Below are positions 36,104-43,482 of a stretch of DNA of 64,000 nt, piece by piece. A program made the position numbers and the translations under genes. Positions within the stretch are counted from its first letter, which is position 1, and each line of letters starts with the position of its first letter. The stretch comes from Novacetimonas pomaceti (GTDB lineage: Bacteria; Pseudomonadota; Alphaproteobacteria; Acetobacterales; Acetobacteraceae), in assembly GCF_003207955.1 (NCBI RefSeq), contig NZ_NOXG01000001.1, positions 372,001 through 436,000 of the forward strand, read 5' to 3'. The notes below the pieces were generated by a model. The model was not told the DNA's origin. It saw only the letters and a list, made by a program, of their open reading frames with translations, and made no database searches.

Positions 36104-37342
36104 TCACGATGAAATCAGGCTGCGGGCCAGGCGCAGATCCTCCACAAACCGTGCATATTCGCGTTCCCGCGCCTCGGCCGTGGGCTGGCGCAGCAGGAAT
36201 GACGGATGCACCGTCACCAGTCCCTGTGTCGCGTCATCAAGCGGGATCGGGTGCGATCTCTCCCGTCCTATAACGACAGGGCGTTGCAGGATTGCACTGG
36301 CCGCAGTCGCGCCCAGCATGACCAGAAGGCGCGGGCGGACCAGCCGGCGTTCCGCCCGCAGCCATGGCGCGCAGGCCCTGATTTCCTCCATCCCGGCTTT
36401 CTGGTGGATGCGCCGGCCGTTGCGCCGGAAAAATTTGAAATGCTTGACCGTGTTTGTCACGTACACGTCGTCGCGCGCGATGCCGACTTCCTGCAGGGCG
36501 CGGTCGAACAGCTGTCCCGCGGGGCCGACAAAGGGACGGCCGACCAGATCCTCCTGATCGCCCGGCTGTTCGCCCACGAACATGAGGGAGGCGGTCACGC
36601 TGCCTTCGCCAAAGACGGTCTGGGTCGCATGATGCGCCATGGGGCAGATCAGGCAGGACCGTGCGGTTTCCGTCACGGCGGGCAGGGAGGTGATGCGTTC
36701 GATGTCCATCCCCTCCGCCAGCGCCAGCGCGGGCGGGGGGAAAGAGGCCGGGCTGGCATCGCGTAATGCTCCCTCCAGATGGAGGGTATTGCCGTCCCAT
36801 CGCATCGTGCGCTCGCCCATTTCAAGGCGCCATGGCTGGAACGAAAGCTGCAGCGTGATGAAGCGTGCGTTGCATTCGGGGGCGAAGCTGGCCGGTGCGT
36901 CGCAGGTGTCCTCCCACATGCCTGTGTCCTCGTCGTGACGCAGTTGCGCGGCGAGGGCACGCAAGGCCCGCGTATCGTTGCGCACGTCTTCGGCCAGTGC
37001 CTCGGCCCGTGCGATGTCCGGGGCGGGGGCGCGGTCGTGCTGTCCGTTCCTGCTGGCGACATGATGCGCGATCAGGCTGTAGGCCAGTCCGAACCGGTCG
37101 GACGCCTGCGTCTGAAGGACATCGCCCGCCATTTGCATGACGGCGCGTGAAACGCCAAAGGTCGCGCGGGGCGCAGGGGTGTCCGTCAGCGGCGTCGCAA
37201 GGCCGGGCGCGCCAGCCGATGTCGTCGGGTCCTGGATGTCCCACACGATGTCTTCGGGCCTGATGTCGTGCAGGATCAGGGTGCGCGTGGCATTGCGCCA
37301 GGTCGCGAAATCCAGGCCGTGGGCCAGAAGGACGGTAGGCAT
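36104..37342 (-). CDS. UdgX-type uracil-DNA glycosylase fused to a TIGR03915-like N-terminal domain
   Basis: 412 residues from the ATG at 37342. Residues about 225-412 are UdgX: CLIC (230-233), GEQPGDQEDLVGRPFVGPAG from 257, VKHFKF (His301 where family 4 enzymes have Cys), the UdgX-specific loop RRIH (310-313), Cys324 in ACAPWL, and HPSFLLR (379-385). UdgX is known to bind uracil in DNA and form a covalent link through the histidine of this loop. Residues 1-200 (LLAHGLDFATWRNATRTLIL; VRNDTRALRALAAQLRHDED; MRWDGNTLHL) resemble the TIGR03915 domain, often fused to UdgX and paired with a radical-SAM protein. No radical-SAM gene is present here. Confidence 0.85.
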   Translation of the reverse strand: MPTVLLAHGLDFATWRNATRTLILHDIRPEDIVWDIQDPTTSAGAPGLATPLTDTPAPRATFGVSRAVMQMAGDVLQTQASDRFGLAYSLIAHHVASRNGQHDRAPAPDIARAEALAEDVRNDTRALRALAAQLRHDEDTGMWEDTCDAPASFAPECNARFITLQLSFQPWRLEMGERTMRWDGNTLHLEGALRDASPASFPPPALALAEGMDIERITSLPAVTETARSCLICPMAHHATQTVFGEGSVTASLMFVGEQPGDQEDLVGRPFVGPAGQLFDRALQEVGIARDDVYVTNTVKHFKFFRRNGRRIHQKAGMEEIRACAPWLRAERRLVRPRLLVMLGATAASAILQRPVVIGRERSHPIPLDDATQGLVTVHPSFLLRQPTAEAREREYARFVEDLRLARSLISS

Positions 37343-37391
37343 GACAGGAACCCTGCGTGGTATCGGATAAGGTCGTGCGAACCGGGAAGGG

Positions 37392-37724
37392 TCAACCCTG
37401 CCGGGCGAGGGTCCACAACTGTCCCACCCGGTTGCCCGAACGGCAGTAACCCAGGATGGGGCCATCCATTTCCTGAAGCGCCCTGCGCATTTCCGTGACC
37501 TCGTGCTGCGTGATCTGTCCCGGCACGACGGGCAGGAATGCGAACTGCAGTCCGGCGGCAAGCGTGGCGTCCTTCAGGCTTTCCGCCGTTGGCTGGCCAT
37601 ATTCTTCCCCGTCGGGGCGCATGCAGATGATGCCGCGAAAGCCCTGACGGACAATTTCCGGCATGTCGGCGGGCGTGATCTGCGAGGCTGCGGTGAAATC
37701 GGGGCTGAGGGGATAGAGTTGCAT
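37392..37724 (-). CDS. DUF442 / TIGR01244-type sulfur-transferase-like protein
   Basis: 110 residues from the ATG at 37724. A small phosphatase/rhodanese-like fold with the active loop YCRSGNRVGQLW near residues 93-104; the cysteine would be the persulfide or phosphate acceptor. The start FTAASQITPADMPEIVRQGF, then RGIICMRPDGEE, matches the domain that is fused to or adjacent to the sulfur dioxygenase Blh in BigR-controlled operons. Here it stands alone, with no persulfide dioxygenase in the window. It is divergent from an ArsR/BigR-like gene 309 bp away, which suggests regulation by that protein. The next minus-strand gene is the UdgX fusion, 49 bp downstream. Confidence 0.82.
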   Translation of the reverse strand: MQLYPLSPDFTAASQITPADMPEIVRQGFRGIICMRPDGEEYGQPTAESLKDATLAAGLQFAFLPVVPGQITQHEVTEMRRALQEMDGPILGYCRSGNRVGQLWTLARQG

Positions 37725-37835
37725 CGTATTGATCCTGATGGGATAGGGGCCGCGAGTTGTCCTGATATGCCTCCTTTCGTGGGCGCGGGGCAAATGATTA
37801 GTAAATTAATATATTCGTGTATGTAAAATAATCCT

Positions 37836-37870
37836 TATGTCGTGTAAACTTTACGGTCGCAAACGACATA
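37836..37870. promoter_or_regulatory. Nested palindrome, candidate operator for the ArsR-like repressor
   Basis: The perfect palindrome GTAAACTTTAC (37844-37854) is enclosed by TATGTCG (37836-37842) and CGACATA (37864-37870). It lies in the AT-rich 309-bp region between the divergent DUF442 and ArsR-like genes, where an autoregulatory ArsR operator would be expected. The rest of this intergenic region shows nothing else that I can name. Confidence 0.45.
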
Positions 37871-38033
37871 TTCATATCGTGGGAACGATGTCCTTCATCA
37901 AAGCATGCGTCCGGGAAAATGTTTGGAAAGATATTCGGGAACCCGGCCGGCTTTGCATGCGGACGACGCGCCGATAGGGAATGGCTCTTTCTTTTTTCTG
38001 ATGCCGAGTGCGGCAGTATTACGGTAACCGATC

Positions 38034-38465
38034 ATGAATGCGATAGTAGAAAACCTTCCGCGCACGCGGGGGGCTGCCGAACTTCTGGCCCAGCGCCTGC
38101 GTCTTTTCGCACAGCCACAGCGGCTTCTTGTGCTGGCCACCCTGCTGGAGGGGGAAAAGAGCGTCGGGCAGATCGAAAGCGCGACAAATATAGGGCAGCC
38201 TACGTTGAGCCAGCAACTGGCGGAACTGCGCCGCGCGGAAATAGTCGTCACCCGCAAGGAGGCGCGGCAGGTCATCTACCGGATCATTACGGATGAGGAA
38301 GCCATGCGCATCCGTTTCATGTTTTCGATAATGGATCCATCTGTCGATATCCATGAGATCGTGGCAAGGGTCGGTGAAGGCGCCATCGAGGAGGTGAATA
38401 CAGATGTGTCGCGCCCTTCCGTGGTTTCGGCGGCGCGTTTCGTGCGTATTGCATCGCCGGAATAG
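38034..38465 (+). CDS. ArsR-family transcriptional regulator (BigR/SqrR-like, without cysteines)
   Basis: 143 residues. A winged helix-turn-helix with LFAQPQRLLVLATLLEGEKS, IGQPTLSQQLAELRRAEIVV and TRKEARQVIYRI, closely following the BigR/SqrR pattern. Those regulators sense sulfane sulfur through two cysteines that form a polysulfide link. This protein has no cysteine at all, so it cannot sense in that way. The last 45 residues form an extension after the wing. It is divergent from the DUF442 sulfur-transferase-like gene, the typical BigR context. It may be a constitutive repressor or may respond to a different signal. Confidence 0.85.
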   Translation: MNAIVENLPRTRGAAELLAQRLRLFAQPQRLLVLATLLEGEKSVGQIESATNIGQPTLSQQLAELRRAEIVVTRKEARQVIYRIITDEEAMRIRFMFSIMDPSVDIHEIVARVGEGAIEEVNTDVSRPSVVSAARFVRIASPE

Positions 38466-38851
38466 GGGAGTATTTCCGTCATTCCCGGTGTTATGACATG
38501 GCGATGCGTGGATGGTTCCTGTCATGGGGTTGCAACTGAATAATCGTTATTTCAACATCCCCCCAATGTTACATCAAGTTTCAATATGAAAATGTAATTT
38601 ATGATCCGGGCTTTCCGGATTTCCTGCGCCAGCAGAACATACGCCATGAAATCCACTGTCGCGGGGCATGTCAGGGCGACCGTTTCCCGGGGGAGTCGGG
38701 ATGTTTATTGAGCATGTTTCGTTATTTTAATTTGATTTTGGATGAAACGAGTATTGTATCCGGTGCTTTTATTGGCTACTGCGTATTCGGGGCAGGGGTG
38801 GTGCCTGTATTGAAATGGCATTTGTCACGATTAAAGAATTGGAACAGAATT
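38466..38851. other. AT-rich intergenic region in front of mucR
   Basis: 386 bp, clearly richer in A and T than the surroundings. A short hairpin ATCCGG/CCGGAT lies at 38606-38622. The mucR frame is open back to 38708, but the extra 48 residues are hydrophobic and not part of the family. MucR proteins bind AT-rich DNA and usually repress themselves, so this is probably its regulatory region. I see no other gene. Confidence 0.4.
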
Positions 38852-39316
38852 ATGTCCGACGCTGAGCAGGATTTCTCCTTTCTTGAACTGACCACGCAGA
38901 TCGTGTCAGCTCATGTCTCAAATAATGCCGTGGGAGCAGATACTGTCCCGGATCTTATCAAGCAGGTCTATCAGGCCCTGACCTCGCTGGACCAGCCGGC
39001 GGTGGAGCCGGAAAAGCTGCAGCCTGCCGTGCCGATCAAGCGGTCCGTGTTCCCCGACTATATCGTCTGCCTGGAAGATGGAAAGAAGCTCAAGATGCTC
39101 AAGCGGCATCTGCAGAGCGCCTATGGCATGACCCCCGAACAGTATCGGGAACGCTGGGGCCTGCCGAGCGATTATCCGATGGTTGCCCCCAACTATGCTG
39201 AACGCCGCTCCACGCTGGCGCGTGAAATCGGTCTGGGACGCAAGATCACGGCCGCATCCGCCGAAACCCCCGCCGAAGCTCCGGCCAAGTCGCGTCGTGG
39301 GCGCAAGTCTGCCTGA
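38852..39316 (+). CDS. MucR/Ros-family zinc-finger transcriptional regulator
   Basis: 154 residues from the ATG at 38852 (MSDAEQDFSFLELTTQIVSA). The oligomerisation region is followed by the Ros/MucR zinc finger, here PDYIVCLEDGKKLKMLKRHL and YGMTPEQYRERWGLPSDYPM, then APNYAERRSTLAREIGLGR. In this protein the second cysteine of the finger is Asp (CLED), as in many MucR homologues. The C-terminus is a basic Ala/Lys/Arg tail. MucR regulators act as H-NS-like silencers of surface polysaccharide, motility and cell cycle genes; a role in exopolysaccharide control is plausible here but not shown. Confidence 0.93.
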   Translation: MSDAEQDFSFLELTTQIVSAHVSNNAVGADTVPDLIKQVYQALTSLDQPAVEPEKLQPAVPIKRSVFPDYIVCLEDGKKLKMLKRHLQSAYGMTPEQYRERWGLPSDYPMVAPNYAERRSTLAREIGLGRKITAASAETPAEAPAKSRRGRKSA

Positions 39317-39407
39317 TTTTCGCGCGGACATGACTGCGTATTCCCACAGACGTTTTCCTTTAAGGGGAGCGTATTTGAAGGCGGATTGCCGATTAAAATA
39401 ATTAAGG

Positions 39408-39458
39408 TTTCCGGGCGCTGCTTTTTTTTAAGCAGCGTTCATGGAAGCCATCCGGAAA
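39408..39458. repeat. Three-stem palindromic element downstream of mucR
   Basis: Outer arms TTTCCGG (39408-39414) and CCGGAAA (39452-39458) enclose two hairpins: CGCTGCTT/AAGCAGCG (39416-39437, loop of six T) and ATGG/CCAT (39441-39451). As RNA this would form a compact three-way junction. It starts 91 bp after the mucR stop, and could be its terminator or a small mobile or regulatory repeat. Confidence 0.5.
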
Positions 39459-40428
39459 TCATTTTGCCAGAGCTTCTTTGTAATTACGCGAAATTATAGG
39501 AAGTTTTTGGATTGTTCCTGATTCTGTCACGGGATTTCCATGGTCCCGTGTCGGATGATGCTGGTGCGGGATAAAGATTCTGGTTCCGGATCCGGCATCG
39601 TTACTTTGTCGTATTGTCTCGATCGGCATCTTCGCCTGTGTCCCGTGGACGGAGCGGGCGAATGGGGGGCGACCTGTCCTTTTGCCGGCATATCGGTTCA
39701 ATTGCCGCTTCTGATATGTCACTGCCATGCTGGGGATGAATCGCGCGGGCAGTCGTCATTCCATGACATCGCGGGACTCCGGCGTGATGCCGTTGCCGAA
39801 TGCGCGCAATGGAAAAACAGGCCTGTTTTGACGGAAATCCCCTCTCCATCAGCGGGTTATGTGATCACAGTTTCGGCATCATTCTGGTTCCACAATCATT
39901 CTGGATTGACCGATGCGAACGGGGGACCTCATGCGGGACATGAGTATTCTCCGCGCCTGCGCGGCCGGGGCGGGGTATCGACCTGCCTGTCTTCCCTGCC
40001 AATGAACGGACAGCCACGCCCGCCGGGCATGTATCGATTGTCAGCGGCGGAATGGTTGATCTTGCCGGGCGTGATTTGCGGCTTCTATGATTGCCTGTCC
40101 GCAGGCCGGGCGGTTGCCTCGTGACAGGGATGATGGAGGTGGGCGCCTGTCCCTATGCTGATGCGTAGGGCCTGTCCCTTGAACGGGTTGGGTAAATCTG
40201 GATGGATGGCGCATGTTGCCCATCCGGCAGGGAATGTCGCGGTCATGGATGGATATGAAACCGGATACTTCATTTCATCTTGACGGGAGGCCACATCTGT
40301 TGGGAAGTGTCAGGGACCTTGTTACGAAGGCGGATCGTATGAATGGCCTTTTTCAACGGGATACGGACCTTGACGAAGCCGTTGCGATCTGGAAACCTTA
40401 ATTTACATTAAATACAGAGGGAAGCAGG
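39459..40428. other. About 970 bp with no supportable gene
   Basis: Open frames of 60-194 residues exist on both strands (the longest at 39540-40124, plus strand) but none shows a recognisable family, a convincing ribosome binding site or the strong third-position GC bias of neighbouring genes. The region is less GC-rich than the rest of the window. The last 40 bases hold the ihfB leader with GAGGGAAG 7-14 bases before its ATG. The stretch may be a decayed gene, a regulatory RNA or unusual non-coding DNA. Confidence 0.4.
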
Positions 40429-40725
40429 ATGACCAAATCGGAGTTGATTGCCGAACTTGCCGCAGCCAATCCACATCTTCCCGCTCGTGATATAGAGCAG
40501 ATTGTCCAGACGATATTTCATGAAATCAGTGCCGCGCTGGCGCGTGGCGATCGCGTAGAATTACGTGGTTTTGGTGCATTTACGGTAAAGAAGCGTGATT
40601 CCCGTACCGGTCGCAACCCGCGCACTGGTGAAATCGTCGCTGTCGAGGAAAAGGTGGTTCCATTCTTCAAGGCGGGCAAGGAACTGCGTGAACGGGTCAA
40701 CCATCAGGGCAGCGCGGAAGCCTGA
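40429..40725 (+). CDS. ihfB: Integration host factor subunit beta
   Basis: 98 residues. MTKSELIAELAAANPHLPAR and the DNA-binding arm region ELRGFGAFTVKKRDSRTGRN, then PRTGE, and VVPFFKAGKELRERVN match IHF-beta rather than HU (the HLPA and FFKAGKELRERV features). IHF bends DNA in recombination, replication and transcription. It is preceded by GAGGGAAG as ribosome binding site and followed by a strong bidirectional terminator. Confidence 0.95.
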   Translation: MTKSELIAELAAANPHLPARDIEQIVQTIFHEISAALARGDRVELRGFGAFTVKKRDSRTGRNPRTGEIVAVEEKVVPFFKAGKELRERVNHQGSAEA

Positions 40726-40763
40726 ATCCCACTTGCAAAAGCGTCCTGCCCCATCAGGAAACG

Positions 40764-40798
40764 AAAAAAGGCTCTGTATCTCTGACAGAGCCTTTTTT
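40764..40798. terminator. Bidirectional Rho-independent terminator
   Basis: GGCTCTGT (40770-40777) pairs with ACAGAGCC (40785-40792), flanked by six A on the left and six T on the right, so the stem extends to 14 bp and works on both strands. It separates the convergent ihfB (plus) and LysR-type (minus) genes. Confidence 0.95.
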
Positions 40799-40823
40799 CA
40801 CATGATCGGTTTTTTCGTGAAAG

Positions 40824-41708
40824 TCAGTGCCGGGCGTTGATTTCCGCCAGCAGGAAGTCACGGAATACCGCCACGCGCTTGGATGTGCGCAGTTCCTCGG
40901 GATACACGAAATAGGCATCCACGGTCGGAAGGGGAACTTCCGGCAGGATCTTCACCAGGTTGGGATACTGGTTGGCGGCGTAAAGCGGGATGGACCCGAT
41001 GCCGATGCCCGCGGCGATGGCGCCCGCCATGGCGGCCAGGCTGTTGACCTCCAGCCGTGCCTGACGGCGTTCATCGGAAGGAACCCCGGTTTCCGCCAGC
41101 CAGTTGATATGCGGCACGGGCGGGTGATACCCCCCGAACAGCACCAGCTTGTGGGCATTGAGTTCCTCAAGCGTGGTGGGGGTGCCGTGTTCGTTCAGGT
41201 AGGACTGCGCGGCGTAGATCGGCAGCGGGAAGTCGGCAAGGTGCCGCTGGATCAGGTCCGGCTGGCGGGGGGGATGCATGCGCACCGCCACGTCGGCCTC
41301 CCGCATGCCCAGGTCCAGATCATTGTCCTCAAGGATGAGGGTGATGGAAATATCCGGATTGGTGTCCATGAAACGGTGCAGGCGTGGTGTCAGCCAGCAC
41401 GTGCCAAACCCGGTGGTGGTCGTGACACGCAGCCGCCCGGCCGCCTTTTCCTTGCTTTCGGTCAGCAGCGACTGCGTCATCGCCAGCTTGGAAAAGACTT
41501 CACGCACCGTCTGGTTCAGGGTTTCGCCCTGTTCGGTCAGGATCAGGCCACGTGCGTGCCGATGGAAGAGGGGGACCTGCAGTGCTTCTTCCAGGGCGGA
41601 AATCTGTCGGGACACCGCGGACTGGCTCAGATTGAGCACGTCGCCCGCATGGGTGAACGACCCGGCTTCGGCTACTGCATGAAATATCCGGAGTTTATCC
41701 CAGTCCAC
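40824..41708 (-). CDS. LysR-family transcriptional regulator
   Basis: 294 residues, usual length. Helix-turn-helix at 1-65 (MDWDKLRIFHAVAEAGSFTH; LNLSQSAVSRQISALEEALQ), then a periplasmic-binding-like effector domain (GRLRVTTTTGFGTCWLTPRL; LGMREADVAVRMHPPRQPDL; NSLAAMAGAIAAGIGIGSIP). It lies 78 bp behind trxB on the same strand, so a role in redox control is possible but unproven. The ligand is unknown. Confidence 0.92.
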   Translation of the reverse strand: MDWDKLRIFHAVAEAGSFTHAGDVLNLSQSAVSRQISALEEALQVPLFHRHARGLILTEQGETLNQTVREVFSKLAMTQSLLTESKEKAAGRLRVTTTTGFGTCWLTPRLHRFMDTNPDISITLILEDNDLDLGMREADVAVRMHPPRQPDLIQRHLADFPLPIYAAQSYLNEHGTPTTLEELNAHKLVLFGGYHPPVPHINWLAETGVPSDERRQARLEVNSLAAMAGAIAAGIGIGSIPLYAANQYPNLVKILPEVPLPTVDAYFVYPEELRTSKRVAVFRDFLLAEINARH

Positions 41709-41786
41709 GCGTTGACTCCGTTCCTAATTATAAAGTTGCCATTTGTTATGACGTTCTGGCTGTGGTGAAGGAAATACCAGAGCAGG

Positions 41787-42764
41787 TCAAGAACTATGGC
41801 CACTTTTGGGCGGATTTTCTGCCAGAAAACGTTCTGCTTCCAGCGCGGCCATGCATCCGGTGCCTGCCGCGGTGATGGCCTGGCGGAAGATTCTGTCCTG
41901 CACGTCGCCGGCGGCGAACACGCCTGGCACCGATGTGCGGGTGCTGCCCGGCGTGGTGACGATATAGCCATCGGCGGCGATGTCCACCTGGCCCCTGAAC
42001 AGGTCGGTGTTCGGGCTGTGGCCGATGGCCACGAACACGCCGTCGGTATCCACCGTCGCCGGCTTTCCCGTCACGATATCGTGAACTTCAATGTGGGTGA
42101 CGACCGGGGGCGTTCCCGACCCGGCGACGCGATCGACAACCGTGTTCCACATGACCGAAACCCGGGGATTGGCAAACAGGCGGTCCTGCAGGATTTTTTC
42201 CGCCCGCAGCGTATCGCGCCGGTGGATCAGCGTCACATGCGCCGCGTGATGGGTCAGGTAGAGGGCTTCCTCCACCGCGGTGTTGCCGCCCCCGATGACG
42301 ACCACCCGCTTGCCGCGATAGAAAAAGCCGTCGCACGTCGCGCAGGCTGACACGCCACTGCCCTGGAATTCCTTTTCGCCGGGGATGCCCAGCCACCGCG
42401 CCTGCGCCCCGGTCGCGATGACGATGCTGCGCGCCAGATAGATGTCTTCCGAATCCCCCACGGCCCTGAACATTCCCGTCTGCGGATCCGCCGTCAGGGT
42501 GCATGAAACGATGATGTCGTCGATCAGGCGCGTGCCCACATGTTCCGCCTGCGCCGCCATCTGCGCCATCAGTTCGGGACCCTGCACCCCCTTGGCGAAG
42601 CCGGGATAGTTTTCGACGTCCGTCGTGATCATCAGCTGCCCCCCCGGCTGCAGGCCGGCGACAAGGATGGGGGACAGGCTGGCGCGGGCCGCATAGATGG
42701 CGGCGGTATATCCGGCGGGGCCTGCGCCGATGACAAGCAGGTCGGTGGTGTATGTATTGGGCAT
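41787..42764 (-). CDS. trxB: Thioredoxin-disulfide reductase
   Basis: 325 residues from the ATG at 42764 (MPNTYTTDLLVIGAGPAGYT). FAD loop IGAGPAGYTAAIYAARA, redox-active CATC within GVSACATCDGFFYRGKRVVV, NADPH loop VVIGGGNTAVEEALYL, and GVFAAGDVQDRIFRQAITAA at the end identify TrxB, which reduces thioredoxin with NADPH. The frame is open 31 codons further upstream through a set of tandem DNA repeats, which I treat as leader. Divergent from an Lrp-type gene. Confidence 0.96.
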   Translation of the reverse strand: MPNTYTTDLLVIGAGPAGYTAAIYAARASLSPILVAGLQPGGQLMITTDVENYPGFAKGVQGPELMAQMAAQAEHVGTRLIDDIIVSCTLTADPQTGMFRAVGDSEDIYLARSIVIATGAQARWLGIPGEKEFQGSGVSACATCDGFFYRGKRVVVIGGGNTAVEEALYLTHHAAHVTLIHRRDTLRAEKILQDRLFANPRVSVMWNTVVDRVAGSGTPPVVTHIEVHDIVTGKPATVDTDGVFVAIGHSPNTDLFRGQVDIAADGYIVTTPGSTRTSVPGVFAAGDVQDRIFRQAITAAGTGCMAALEAERFLAENPPKSGHSS

Positions 42765-42779
42765 GGAATCAAAACCGTT

Positions 42780-42817
42780 ATGGTCACTGGGATGGTCAAT
42801 GGGGATAGTCACTGGGG
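42780..42817. repeat. Three tandem 12-13-bp repeats in the trxB leader
   Basis: ATGGTCACTGGG (42780-42791), ATGGTCAATGGGG (42792-42804) and ATAGTCACTGGGG (42805-42817) follow one another directly, and a weaker ACGATGGG comes next. They end 15 bases before the trxB start and lie between trxB and the divergent Lrp gene. They could be a regulator site or the result of slippage. Confidence 0.6.
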
Positions 42818-42920
42818 ACGATGGGATTGGTATGATCGTCCACTGGCGCGAAGGCAAGGGTTAGGGTAGGAGAGGCGTCATCACCGCGATACCGGGACAG
42901 GAGACGATCCCGGTAGAATT

Positions 42921-43406
42921 ATGATTGAAACGTGCATGGCGGAACGGATGACGGAACTGGACGCGATTGATCGGCGGATTGTCGCCGAACTGCAGGCCGA
43001 TGGACGCATGACGAATGTCGAGCTGGCACGCCGGGTGGGAATTTCCGCGCCTCCATGCCTGCGGCGCGTCAGGCGGCTGGAGGAAGAAAAGGTCATCCTC
43101 GGCTACCATGCGCAGACCGATGCGGCCAGCCTGGGCTGGTCCATCACGCTGTTCGCCCTGATCGGCCTCGACAGCCAGAAGGAAGCGGTGCTGTGCGCGT
43201 TCGAGAACGAGATTTCGGCATGGCCCGAGGTGCGGGAATGCCATATGATTCGTGGCGGCGGGGATTTCCTTGTCCGTCTGGTCGCGCGTGACGCCACGCA
43301 TGAAAACCAGCTGACCCAGCGCCTGACCGAAGCGTCCCACGTGGTCCGGGTCCAGACCCTGCAGACCATTCGCAGCAGCCTGGAACGGCCGGGCGTTCCG
43401 GTCTGA
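42921..43406 (+). CDS. Lrp/AsnC-family transcriptional regulator
   Basis: 161 residues from the ATG at 42921; ATGs at 42936 and 42948 are also possible, and the family usually begins close to LDAIDRRIVAEL. N-terminal helix-turn-helix (TNVELARRVGISAPPCLRRV RR region) and C-terminal RAM effector domain (VRECHMIRGGGDFLVRLVAR). Divergent from trxB, a pairing also known in other Alphaproteobacteria; it may control trxB. The effector amino acid cannot be read from the sequence. Confidence 0.92.
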   Translation: MIETCMAERMTELDAIDRRIVAELQADGRMTNVELARRVGISAPPCLRRVRRLEEEKVILGYHAQTDAASLGWSITLFALIGLDSQKEAVLCAFENEISAWPEVRECHMIRGGGDFLVRLVARDATHENQLTQRLTEASHVVRVQTLQTIRSSLERPGVPV

Positions 43407-43482
43407 GCCGTCCGGATGTTATCGCCCGGGCGTGGCCGTATCGCCGGTCACGGCTTGCCGTAAGGATGGACCATTGGTGCCG

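Noticed and set aside
38708..38851. 48-codon hydrophobic extension in front of mucR
   Set aside because: The ATG at 38852 gives the normal MucR length, and the extension reads through an AT-rich regulatory region.
39540..40124. 194-codon plus-strand open frame between mucR and ihfB
   Set aside because: No recognisable domain, no ribosome binding site, and a residue mix unlike the surrounding genes. Kept only as part of the non-coding region.
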